Shown: positions 29,982-39,193 of the stretch, piece after piece | Layout of the letters: each line of letters begins with the position of its first letter | How positions within the stretch are numbered: position 1 is the first letter of the stretch | Origin: Nitrospira sp. | GTDB lineage: Bacteria > Nitrospirota > Nitrospiria > Nitrospirales > Nitrospiraceae | Direction: 5' to 3' | Length of the DNA: 46,797 nucleotides | Assembly: GCA_005116815.1 (NCBI GenBank) | Contig: SWDR01000022.1 | Span: 10,023-56,819, forward strand | The notes under the pieces: model-generated | The model's input: only the letters and a program-made list of their open reading frames with translations | What the model was told of the DNA's origin: nothing | Database searches by the model: none | Translations under genes and position numbers: made by a program

Positions 29982-31163
29982 TTATTTGGTGAGAGAAGTG
30001 TGGACTGTTGCGGGGCAGGCGCCAGGGGTCATGTAGAGCAAATAGTTTCCCATCCCATGTTGAGCTGTGTCTTTCTGCAAGGGATGGTGATGGACCATGA
30101 CCATTTCATAGTCGTCAGCCTTTGTGACGGGAAAGCCCTGAGGATCTTTATAGACTTGATGCGGTTGAAATTCGAGAAACGTCCCGTCCTGGGTCACGTC
30201 GGGCACTGTCCGTAGCAGGGTCTGTTTCTTCGTGATGTTATCCAGTCCGATCATGAGGAGTTCGTCATGTCCATGCGGGTAGGCGAATTTCACACAGCCA
30301 TCCATCCTGAACTTGAGCGGCGCCTTGTGGACCTGGACTCCGGTCGTAATCTCAATCCCTTCATCCGTCTGGTCCGGACCTCGCTGGGAGAATTTGCTGA
30401 AACAGACAATATTGACACCCACCTGGTACACGTCCATGTCTTTGATGGGGGCGCCTTGGGGCGCCATATACATGGTGAAGCTGGCCATCACATCCTTGGT
30501 GATCGGCGCGCCATGATAAAAGGCGACAATCGACATGAGGTGATCGTCCTTGGCAAGCTTCACCCCGTAGCCGTCAGGGAAACGCGTCTCGGTCATTTCC
30601 AGCCCTGCGCCCGCGAAGAACAAGGGCTCGCCTTCGCAGGAGACGCTCGGCTTGCTGTTGTTGAGCATCAGGACGTGATGGAGAAAGTTCTTGGGGAGTG
30701 GCTTTCCCTCTTTGGTGAAGACGGCCGTTTTGAAGTCCTTCTTCAGGTCGATCATGCGATCGCGATAGGCCCACAGGCCATCCTCGATGCGCTTCGTCGG
30801 CATGTCGGCCAGGCTATCGGTATGGCTCGGGGTCTCGATGATCACTTCATGAGCGCCGATCCCGTTCATCCGGTCATAGAGGCCGAGGCCCTCGCGGTCG
30901 AGGCCGCCTTCGACTTGGAGTGCGGGAAACTTGTTCGGCACGACGCGCACGGTCCAGTTCGGGCCGTTGGGTTCCAGCGGTTGCGGACGGTAGGCCATGA
31001 TTTCTTTCGGCGTCAATCGTTCTTGCCCTGGACAAAATGGGCAGAGGGACGCCGCCAAGGGGCGTGCGGCATGCACGGGAACGAAGTCGTGTGGCCGGGC
31101 ATTCCGTTCCGTTGAAATAATCACCCACCGGCCGACAATCGGATCACGTCGTAAATCAGGCAT
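29982..31163 (-). pseudogene. In-frame chimera: N-terminal galactose-1-phosphate uridylyltransferase joined to C-terminal part of a Nod19-like protein
   Basis: GalT-like through AYRDRMIDLKKD; then HHVLMLNNSKPSVSC...RFPDGYGVK...; join near 30730-30745; the GalT HxH active-site region is absent. Confidence 0.75.
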
Positions 31164-31186
31164 GGTTGCTCCGCCCTTGCATGAAA

Positions 31187-31276
31187 AGTCCTGAGAGTTG
31201 AGTCCTGAGTGCTGAGTGTCTCAGACAGAATAGAATTTCACAACTCATAACGCAGCACCCAGCACTCAGCACTTTG
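31187..31276. repeat. Intergenic quasi-periodic inverted repeat, GAGTGCTG family
   Basis: Perfect 11-bp arms AGTGCTGAGTG (31208-31218) / CACTCAGCACT (31263-31273) inside longer arms of the same word. Confidence 0.8.
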
Positions 31277-31281
31277 TCGCG

Positions 31282-33483
31282 TCATACGCGCCACAGATTC
31301 GCTTCAAACTCCGGACCTGGCACGAGAAAGGTCGCAGGCTTGTACTGCGGGTACCGTGCCACTTCCAGTCGATGTTCCAGGATCAAAATGGTCATGCGAA
31401 GTTCCTGCCCGGGCGTGAGTTGTAAGTCCTTGAACGGCACAGCCAGTTCGAGAATCTGCCGATGACAGATCGATGAGTAAGGGCCGATCTCCTGCCACGA
31501 TCCGCTGGCCAGTTTTTGCGAGAGAATAAATTGGTTTGTGGATGAGGGCGCGAGTGCACAGGACAGCCGATAGAGGTGCTCGGGTGTGTGCAGCTGCAGC
31601 TCGACCGTGAGTCCTGCCTGCCGAGGCTGCGACTGCTCGTCCGGATCGAGCCGGAGATAGAGGTGGTCCAGGCTCCATCCAAACTGGATGTCGGTGAGCA
31701 CCCCTTCGGCTTTCCACATCGCACCGAGCGGCGGCTGTGTCGTGATCTTTCCTGCTCCACGCCACTCGAAAAAGTCGGTCACGCGCCCGTCGATGGAGGG
31801 ATTCAGCAACGCAAGCGGCGCGGTCACCAGATCTGTCTCCGGCATGCCGCTGGGACGACAGATCGGTTGATTCAAGAGGTCAGGCGGCGTCAGTCCTGCG
31901 ATCGTCCAGACGTTGCGAAGGTGGGTACGAAAGAGCCGGTCGAACTCGTCGTTGTAGCCGCAATCGAAATCGTCCCCATACCACCAGAACCAATCGCTGC
32001 CTTCGGCGGCGTAGAGCTCATCCCAGGCGGCCTGGGCTCGATCTGCTGGGAGCGTCGCAGAAATCTCGGTGAGGCGGGATCGCGTGTGGCTCACCAGATC
32101 CCATCCCCGATTGTCTTCCTGATGGCCGATCCAGATTTTATAGTCCTGATTGATCCAGGAGCCCGAATGGAGGTGGCTGACCCGTCGGGTGGCCGGCGCG
32201 GCATCGAGCGCGGCAGAAATCGTGGCGGTGGTCGTGCGGATCTCGTGGCCATCGAGCGCGCCGGTCGAGCAAGCCTTGTAGAGGAGCGAGAGAAACTGCT
32301 CGCCTCCCTCGTGGTAATGCTCCCAGGGATTTTCTCCGTCGAGCACGATCCCGATGGTGACCTGTTCCTGTGGCGCCTCGTGAATGATCTGGCGTAGCCG
32401 GCGCAGGACATCCTCAGCCGCCATCTCAGGCGTGGTTTTGTGGTAGATGAATCCAAAGGCGTCGGAGATCTCCCGATCCCGAAACAGCATCGTGACGTCC
32501 TGGCCGTCCGTCCCCACCTGGTAGGGCTGATAGAGATCCCTGTGGCGTTCCCAGGGTTGCTGGGCCGCGTTGAGCGAACGCACGAGGATGCCTTCGTCCG
32601 TCGCGAGCCAGCGCAGCCCGACCTTCGGCAACATGGGGATCAGCTCCGGACAGACGGAGCCTTCCGACGGCCAGAGGCCTACCGGAGCGCGGCCGAATGT
32701 GGCCGTATGAAACTCGACGGCACGCCGTAGCTGCGTCTCCGCATCTTCCGGCGCATGGAATCGCGAAGGGAGCGGCAGGTCCGGTCTGGCGCGTCTGGTA
32801 AAGTCGGTATCGATGACGAGCGGCAGGATCGGATGAAAGAACGGCGTCGTCGTGAGTTCGATTTGTTCGCGCTCCATCAGTCGTCGATAGAGCGGCACGA
32901 TCTCCCGGACTGCGACGAGCTGGAGGGCCAAGACCTCCTGTTTGTCCTCTTCCGTAAAGCCCCGGTTTTTCGCGCGCAGGGCGGCCAGGCGCGGATAGCG
33001 ACTGACGGTGCCGTAGCCGAACCAGGCGAGGTTGTGCCAGGTCTGCAAGTCCAGCAGATCTTGCGTGGAAAACTGCCGCGCCACCCGCTCCAGTTCGCGG
33101 CCTGCGACGTCTGTTCCGCGCTTCACGAGCAATTCATGATAGCGCGGGTAGGGGCGCACCATCGTGGCCCAATTGGCGGAGAAAAAATGGCGGATGAGAA
33201 AGGCTTTTTCTTCCGGACGAAGATCCGACGCCGGGCGTTGCGCATGTTCCAGGAAAAGATCGCGTACGGCTCCTGATCCGACTTCTTGCAGTTGTCGTAG
33301 GAGAGAGGGGGTAAAGTTGAACGTGGCATTGATCGAGGGGAACTTCTCCAGCACATAGGCCATGTCGTAGTAGGCCTTGGTGGCATGGAGCCGCACCCAA
33401 GGCATGCTGGCAGACCCCGCGACCGGGTCCGTGTAATAGGGCTGATGCATGTGCCAGAGAAAACAGATGTGGGCAGTTTTCAT
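31282..33483 (-). CDS. Glycoside hydrolase family 57 protein
   Basis: FLWHMHQPYY N-terminus, GLWPSEGSV, LDGENPWEHY. Confidence 0.93.
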   Translation of the reverse strand: MKTAHICFLWHMHQPYYTDPVAGSASMPWVRLHATKAYYDMAYVLEKFPSINATFNFTPSLLRQLQEVGSGAVRDLFLEHAQRPASDLRPEEKAFLIRHFFSANWATMVRPYPRYHELLVKRGTDVAGRELERVARQFSTQDLLDLQTWHNLAWFGYGTVSRYPRLAALRAKNRGFTEEDKQEVLALQLVAVREIVPLYRRLMEREQIELTTTPFFHPILPLVIDTDFTRRARPDLPLPSRFHAPEDAETQLRRAVEFHTATFGRAPVGLWPSEGSVCPELIPMLPKVGLRWLATDEGILVRSLNAAQQPWERHRDLYQPYQVGTDGQDVTMLFRDREISDAFGFIYHKTTPEMAAEDVLRRLRQIIHEAPQEQVTIGIVLDGENPWEHYHEGGEQFLSLLYKACSTGALDGHEIRTTTATISAALDAAPATRRVSHLHSGSWINQDYKIWIGHQEDNRGWDLVSHTRSRLTEISATLPADRAQAAWDELYAAEGSDWFWWYGDDFDCGYNDEFDRLFRTHLRNVWTIAGLTPPDLLNQPICRPSGMPETDLVTAPLALLNPSIDGRVTDFFEWRGAGKITTQPPLGAMWKAEGVLTDIQFGWSLDHLYLRLDPDEQSQPRQAGLTVELQLHTPEHLYRLSCALAPSSTNQFILSQKLASGSWQEIGPYSSICHRQILELAVPFKDLQLTPGQELRMTILILEHRLEVARYPQYKPATFLVPGPEFEANLWRV

Positions 33484-33498
33484 GGTTGAATGCTAGTA

Positions 33499-33625
33499 GC
33501 AGGAGTCTGAAACAGTCCGCCAGCTTCGTTCTCGGCTCTTCGAAATCCTCAACGTACCCCTGAGGGTACGCCTCCGGTTTCGATTCGCCTGCGGCCTTGC
33601 TGGACGGCCATTTTGAGCATCCTGC
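33499..33625. mobile_element. MITE-like element with about 26-bp imperfect terminal inverted repeats and a central hairpin
   Basis: GCAGGAGTCTGAAACAGTCCGCCAGC at the left end; reverse complement of the right end is GCAGGATGCTCAAAATGGCCGTCCAGC; internal CGTACCC-CTGA-GGGTACG. Confidence 0.7.
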
Positions 33626-33728
33626 AGCGAAGGAAGCCGCTGTGTTATACAGAATAAGTTCGGCGTATTTTGCGCGTAGGACGAGTCTTTCGCGGTCTGC
33701 TAGAGCACATCATGTGGGAAGGACTGAG

Positions 33729-34757
33729 ATGAATCGTTTCGGAATCAGGCTGGCTTTGTTTCTACTGTGTATAGGTACCGCGATGTTGGGTGTTGCAGAG
33801 CCTGGCCTGTCGCAGATCCAGCAGCCCGTTCAAGAGCTGACCAGTATTCAGGCCCTCACGTCTGTCGGGAACGATCTGGTCTATGCCGGTTCGTTCGGCC
33901 ATGGCCTGTTCCGCAGCGAGGACCGCGGTGCGACCTGGACGAGATCGGGCCAGGGTGTGACCGATCCGTTCATTCTGACCTTGACCACGGGGAAAGATGG
34001 CGCAATCTATGCGGGCACCTTCCGTGGCGGGGTCTTTCGCTCACGCGACCATGGCAAGAGTTGGCAGACGGTCAATACCGGGCTCAAGCATCTCGAGATC
34101 AAATCGCTCTTGTCGGCGGGGGACACATTGTACGCCGGAACGAGTGGCGGGGCCTATCGGCTGAGCGCAAAAGGCGACCGTTGGTCGGCGGTGACGACGG
34201 GCTTGGACGACATCCTGGTGCATACGTTGGCCCTCTCGTCCGATGGGACGCTGTTCGCAGGTACCTCAGGAAAAGGGGTCCTGCGATTTAAGGCGCAATC
34301 GAGCGGCTGGGTGCGTCAGCAACAGGGGCTCAAAGACCATGAAGGCATGACCGAAAACTTCATTCGCGTGCTGACGGTCGATTCCGAGGGGAATATCTAT
34401 GCAGGCACGTTCGATGGCGGGGTCTTTCGCAGTGGCGATGGAGGCCTGACCTGGCAGCCCATTAGTCGGGCTTTGCCGAACGATTCCATCCGCGGAATTC
34501 TCTTCAATAGTCGTGGGCTTTTTGTGGCCACGGGCCATGGTATTTTCAAAACGGTCGACAAGGGGAAGCAGTGGGTGCCGCTCAATAAGGGACTGACGAG
34601 CATGTCGGTCCAGGTGTTGATCGAGTCCGGCGCCGGAGTCCTCTATGCCGGGACGAGCGAGGGCGCCTTCCGGAGCGACGACGACGGGCGGACATGGAGT
34701 TCCATCAATCAGGGCCTTGAGGGAGGGGAGTCTCCGGCCCCCTTCAGTTTTCGCTAA
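33729..34757 (+). CDS. Exported YCF48/BNR-like beta-propeller protein
   Basis: Signal peptide then repeated YAGTxxGGVFRSxDxGxTW motifs. Confidence 0.88.
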   Translation: MNRFGIRLALFLLCIGTAMLGVAEPGLSQIQQPVQELTSIQALTSVGNDLVYAGSFGHGLFRSEDRGATWTRSGQGVTDPFILTLTTGKDGAIYAGTFRGGVFRSRDHGKSWQTVNTGLKHLEIKSLLSAGDTLYAGTSGGAYRLSAKGDRWSAVTTGLDDILVHTLALSSDGTLFAGTSGKGVLRFKAQSSGWVRQQQGLKDHEGMTENFIRVLTVDSEGNIYAGTFDGGVFRSGDGGLTWQPISRALPNDSIRGILFNSRGLFVATGHGIFKTVDKGKQWVPLNKGLTSMSVQVLIESGAGVLYAGTSEGAFRSDDDGRTWSSINQGLEGGESPAPFSFR

Positions 34758-34776
34758 CCAAGAAAGGATAGAGACG

Positions 34777-35286
34777 ATGTCAGAGCCGACCGAGAAGACA
34801 CGAGCCACCATTACCGTCAGCAGCAAGGGAGTCCAGCTGGGCGAGATCGTCCTGAAGTTTTTCCACGATGTGGCGCCAGGTCACGTGAAGAACTTTACGA
34901 AGTTGGCCCAAGAAGGCTTCTATAACAACACGACCTTTCATCGAGTCATTCCCGGCTTCATGATCCAGGGCGGCGATCCCAACAGCAAGAATCCCGACCG
35001 TGCCTCGCACGGCATGGGGGGACCTGGGTATCAGATCAAGGCCGAGTTCAACAGCAAGCCGCACAAGCGCGGAATCCTCTCCATGGCGCGTTCGAACGAG
35101 CCGGACAGCGCCGGTTCTCAGTTTTTCATCTGCGTGGCGGATGCGAACTTCCTCGATTGGCAGTACACCGCATTCGGCGAAGTGGTCAGCGGATTGGACG
35201 TTGTGGACAAGGTAGTTGCCATGAAGCGCGACGGGCGGGACAATCCGCTGGAGCGTGTCGAGATGACGGTTTTGATTAGCGAATAG
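34777..35286 (+). CDS. Cyclophilin-type peptidylprolyl isomerase
   Basis: FHRVIPGFMIQGGDP, GSQFFI; ATG with SD at 34777. Confidence 0.96.
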   Translation: MSEPTEKTRATITVSSKGVQLGEIVLKFFHDVAPGHVKNFTKLAQEGFYNNTTFHRVIPGFMIQGGDPNSKNPDRASHGMGGPGYQIKAEFNSKPHKRGILSMARSNEPDSAGSQFFICVADANFLDWQYTAFGEVVSGLDVVDKVVAMKRDGRDNPLERVEMTVLISE

Positions 35287-35400
35287 CGATGAACGACGAA
35301 CGATGAGCGATGAACTGAAGATGTTGGGTCGGAGAGCATGATATATCGAGTAGGACCAACGGTTCTGTATTCAGCGCTCATCGTTCTGACTTCATCGTTG
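35285..35400. repeat. Inverted repeat, GCGATGAAC family, right arm inside the lipoprotein reading frame
   Basis: Perfect 12-bp arms GAACGATGAGCG (35298-35309) / CGCTCATCGTTC (35375-35386). Confidence 0.75.
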
Positions 35401-36288
35401 TTGGCGAGCTGCGCCATTCCCCTTGTGCCTTATCGTGCGGTCTATGAAGACCCGGTCAATTACGTCCGACTGGAGCACGACGATTTGGTCCTGCCTGAAT
35501 GGCCTCCCAGCGCGCACGATCATCCGAAGTCGATGCAATACGAAGATCTGTCTCGCATCCTCAGCGGCATTTCCGTCAAAGAACATCGGATCTGGTTACA
35601 GAAATGGACGCAGGGCGAGGCGCCGCTGATGCCGGCGTTTCGCCCCGACGAGGTCACACTGTTATCGCGGCAGATCGCCGAGGCCCTGGCCGTCGCTCAG
35701 CCGGACGAACGTGTGACGTTTTATCTCAGCCAGCCGCAAACCTCCGCGAAGCGCATCGTCACCTCTGGCGGCCTCTATCTCCACGGGACGGAGTTACATT
35801 TTATCCTGGGAAATTGGCAGGTCGTCTACGGCATTCCAACCTATGGGATGATTTACGATCGGCGCTACCCCATGCGTCCGACCGCCGCGAAGGGATTCGA
35901 GCTCTTCTTCGATCCGAGTGAGGCCACAGTCGTCCAGCGGCACAGCTTTATCGATACGCTGTTGGCCAACACGAACGGGACCATCTTCATCCGGAGTTCA
36001 ACAATGTCGATGCCTGTATCATGTGTGGCGCCTGCGTCGCGGCCTGTACCGTGTATGAAGTGTCGAAAGGATTTGCCGGTCCCGCAGCCCTGGCGAAGGC
36101 CGATCGCTTTCTCTCTGACCCACGCGAAGCCCCGTCGGCGACGCGCGCCAGGCTGTCGGCTCTTCAACGTGAAGATGGAATCTGGGACTGTACGCGCTGC
36201 AACTTCTGCGTCGAAGTTTGTCCGAAAGATGTCAAGCCGATGGAGGCAATCATCCGGCTGCGGCGGGCTTCGCTTGAACGAGGCCTGA
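35338..36288 (+). pseudogene. Lipoprotein whose 3' end is replaced by out-of-frame sdhB-like sequence (authentic part about 35338-35975)
   Basis: Lipobox LLASC; coherent to about ...DTLLANT, then a low-quality frame overlapping SdhB-like coding. Confidence 0.7.
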
Positions 36289-36539
36289 CCACGACCGGCG
36301 GTGCCCGTCATATCCTCGGTTTTGCCGATCTGGTCGAACAGCAAGGGCGTTTGAACGAAGCCATCATGCCGCTGAAAGTGGTCGGGTTCGCACCGCGTGC
36401 GGTATGGCGCATCCTGCCTCTGGGCCTCAAGATGTTCTTCAAAGGGAAAGTGCCCAATCCTCTCGGACATGCGATCCCCGGACTCAGCCACCTCCAGGCG
36501 CTCATTCGGCGAGTGCGACGTGCCACACCTTCAGTCTAA
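35985..36539 (+). pseudogene. C-terminal remnant of a succinate dehydrogenase/fumarate reductase iron-sulfur subunit
   Basis: LHPEFNNVDACIMCGACVAACTVYEV...CTRCNFCVEVCPKDVKP; N-terminal half absent. Confidence 0.8.
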
Positions 36540-36544
36540 CCTCG

Positions 36545-36979
36545 ATGGCCTGGACCATTCGCTGGCCTGAACACATTGCCATGGCCGATGCAGCCTTTGA
36601 AGTCGACGCGTCGTCGGCCGAGGAAGTTGTTCGCGGTGCAACAGAGGCGCTCCTTCAAAGCCTGGCAAACCCTGTTACCGTGTCGGGCGGATGGGAGCGG
36701 TCTATTGAACGGACCGATGTGGACCTCTCGGCCCTGTTGTTTGATTGGTTGTCGGAGATTGTCTATTGGAAAGATGCCGCAGGGGTGGTCTTCCGGGAGG
36801 CACCGCTCACCTTGGTGCATGAGGGCGACGTCTGGTTGCTGCGAGCACGGTTGATCGGCGCGCCAGTGGATTACCAGACACAAGAGCTTCATGCCGATGT
36901 GAAGGGGGTCACGAAACATCTGTACCATGTGAGTCAGGACGCGGGGCAGTGGAAGGCATTGGTGGTGTTGGATGTATGA
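36545..36979 (+). CDS. Archease (RtcB cofactor)
   Basis: HIAMADAAFEV..., VDLSALLFDWLSEIVYW, KGVTKHLYHV; next to rtcB. Confidence 0.9.
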   Translation: MAWTIRWPEHIAMADAAFEVDASSAEEVVRGATEALLQSLANPVTVSGGWERSIERTDVDLSALLFDWLSEIVYWKDAAGVVFREAPLTLVHEGDVWLLRARLIGAPVDYQTQELHADVKGVTKHLYHVSQDAGQWKALVVLDV

Positions 36980-36984
36980 AAAAG

Positions 36985-37025
36985 TGATGGGTGAGCGGTG
37001 ATGAGTGATGAGTTGAGAGTGAATA
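36985..37025 (+). repeat. Single-arm quasi-periodic repeat (GTGATGGGTGAGCGGTGATGAGTGATGAG)
   Basis: Simple iterated word between archease and rtcB; no opposite arm seen. Confidence 0.5.
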
Positions 37026-37030
37026 CGGAC

Positions 37031-38140
37031 ATGAACGTGAATCGGATTTCCGATGAGATCTGGGAAATCCCCATGTCTGAAAAGTCCGGCATGTTGGTGC
37101 CTGCCAGGATTTACGCCACCAGGAACATTCTGCAATCCATGGATAGCGGGGTGTTCGATCAGGTGACCAATGTCGCCTGCCTGCCCGGCATCAGACGGTA
37201 TGCGCTCTGTATGCCGGATGGGCATTGGGGATATGGATTCCCGATCGGGGGTGTCGCAGCGTTCGATGCGCAGGATGGCATCATCTCTCCCGGCGGCGTC
37301 GGCTACGATATCAACTGCGGTATGCGGCTGATTCGAACAGACTTAACGCTGGCGGATGTGCAGCCGCATCTCGAGAGGCTTATGACCGAACTCTTTCGAA
37401 AAGTCCCGGCCGGGGTCGGCGCGAGCGGATTCGTTCGGCTTTCGCGGGAGGAGTTCGGTCGCGTGATGACTCATGGGGCCAAGTGGTGTGTGGAGCGGGG
37501 ATACGGGTGGCATCGGGATCTCATCCGCATGGAAGAAGGCGGCTGCATCGAGGGGGTCGATGCGTCGGTCGTGACCGACCATGCCATTCAACGAGGCATC
37601 AATCAGCTGGGGACCCTGGGATCGGGCAATCATTACCTCGAAGTTCAGGTGGTCTCGAACGATCGGATATTCGATCTCGCCACGGCTGCGGCGCTCGGCA
37701 TCACCGGCCACGAGCAGATCGTGGTGATGGTGCATTGTGGGTCACGCGGGTTCGGACATCAGGTGGCGAGCGACTATCTGAAGGTATTTGAGAAGTCCAT
37801 GCGCCGGTATGGCATCACGGTGAAGGATCAACAGCTGGCCTGCGCGCCGTTTCGGTCTCCCGAGGGGCAGGAGTATTTTTCCGCGATGAACTGTGCCGCG
37901 AATACGGCCTTTGCCAACCGTCAGGTCATCACGCATCAGATTCGCGAAGCCTTTGCGACGGTCTTTGGCCAGTCCGCCGAGGCCCTGGGCATGGAGCTGG
38001 TGTATGACGTGGCGCATAACATTGCCAAGGTCGAACGGTATCCGGAAGGGGAGCTCGTGGTGCATCGCAAAGGCGCGACCAGAGCCTTCGGGCGACGAAG
38101 AGGATCAACGGCAGTCGCCCGAGGAAGGCATCGTGCTTGA
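37031..38140 (+). pseudogene. rtcB: RtcB RNA ligase truncated at its 3' end
   Basis: Canonical RtcB through KGATRAFG, then RRRGSTAVARGRHRA and stop; SHGAGR-type active-site region missing. Confidence 0.85.
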
Positions 38141-38357
38141 GGTTTCGCGTGAGTGTTTCCGCCGAATGGCCCCCGGCTCCTTCTGTCGCCAGGATGAGAC
38201 AGGGCGGATCATGGACGAGTTCGTGCAGCGCGAGATCCGGGAGGTTGCCTTCCACGACTTGGAAACCGGCTTTCTCCAAGGCCGAGGTCAAGGTGACGAT
38301 CGGGGCGAGTTCGTTGTGCAGGAGGAGAATGCGCCGTCCTGGTAGGGAGGGGTTCAT
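37929..38357 (-). pseudogene. Response-regulator receiver-like protein truncated at its 3' end and read into antisense rtcB
   Basis: MNPSLPGRRILLLHNELAPIVTLTSALEKAGFQVVEG... coherent to about FVARR (about 38087). Confidence 0.65.
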
Positions 38358-39193
38358 AGGTAATCGTCGATGGTGGCAAACTCGCTCGAAGCCTTGGCGA
38401 TATAGTCCGCCAACGTCTGTTCGTCGAGGCCCACCATGTCCCAGGCTGCTTTCGAGAGCGGCGGAATAATATCGTCCCCTGCGTTTCCACAGGCCAAGCC
38501 TTTGACTAGGATGTCGGCGACATGGACGATGGCCGTTTGCACCGTGGCCTCTTTGGCAAGCGTCGGCGCATGGTGGTAGAGGATCGGCTCGCGGAGCGTG
38601 ACCGGTAAATGCCAGGCATTGGCCAGGTAGCCGCCGATCTCTGCATGTGAGAGGCCCGTGAGTTCCTGTTCTACGTCGAAGAGTGACCGGTCGCCTCCTG
38701 CTTTGTAGGCCTCTTTGATCTGGTCTCCGACATCGGCCCATTTGACGTAGAGGACGACTTTCCCGATGTCGTGTAGCAGGCCCGCGACGAACAGTTCTTC
38801 GGGGTTCTTGATCTCCAGTCTTGCTGCCAGGAGGTTGGCCGTGATGGCGACGCCCAGGGAATGTCGCCACAACTGATCCATGCCGGCATCTTTCATGATA
38901 TTGAGCGCCGAGGCGCAGAGGGTGAGGCCTTTTACGACGTTGAATCCCAATACGATGACCGCATGGGCCACCGAACTGATGCGGGAGGGGAATCCATAAA
39001 ACGGTGAATTGGCAAGCCGGAGGACTTTAGCCGCGAGGACCTGATCTTTTTCGATGATCGAGCCGATCTCCTCGGTCGAAACCGTCGGGCTGCCGATCAT
39101 GGCGGCGAGCCGCTGCACGACATGGGGGAGCGTCGGCAGGTCTCCGAGTTTCTCGATTCGGTTGCGCAGGTCTGTCGGATTGAATGTGGTCAT
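38354..39193 (-). CDS. HDOD domain signalling protein
   Basis: LGDLPTLPHVVQRL...; ALLHDIGKVVL; ATGA overlap with the downstream gene. Confidence 0.92.
   Translation of the reverse strand: MTTFNPTDLRNRIEKLGDLPTLPHVVQRLAAMIGSPTVSTEEIGSIIEKDQVLAAKVLRLANSPFYGFPSRISSVAHAVIVLGFNVVKGLTLCASALNIMKDAGMDQLWRHSLGVAITANLLAARLEIKNPEELFVAGLLHDIGKVVLYVKWADVGDQIKEAYKAGGDRSLFDVEQELTGLSHAEIGGYLANAWHLPVTLREPILYHHAPTLAKEATVQTAIVHVADILVKGLACGNAGDDIIPPLSKAAWDMVGLDEQTLADYIAKASSEFATIDDYL

Noticed and set aside
30267-31115. 282-aa plus-strand ORF opposite the galT chimera
   Set aside because: Antisense shadow of well-coded minus-strand sequence in high-GC DNA; no recognisable family
31576-32397. 273-aa plus-strand ORF opposite GH57
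   Set aside because: Antisense shadow with Arg/Gly/Val-rich composition; GH57 frame is clearly the coding one
36404-36544. 5' extension of the archease ORF
   Set aside because: Overlaps the SdhB-like coding frame; natural start is ATG at 36545
37051-37077. GGATTTCC-N11-GGAAATCC stem at the start of rtcB
   Set aside because: Within coding sequence and only 8 bp; weak without conservation
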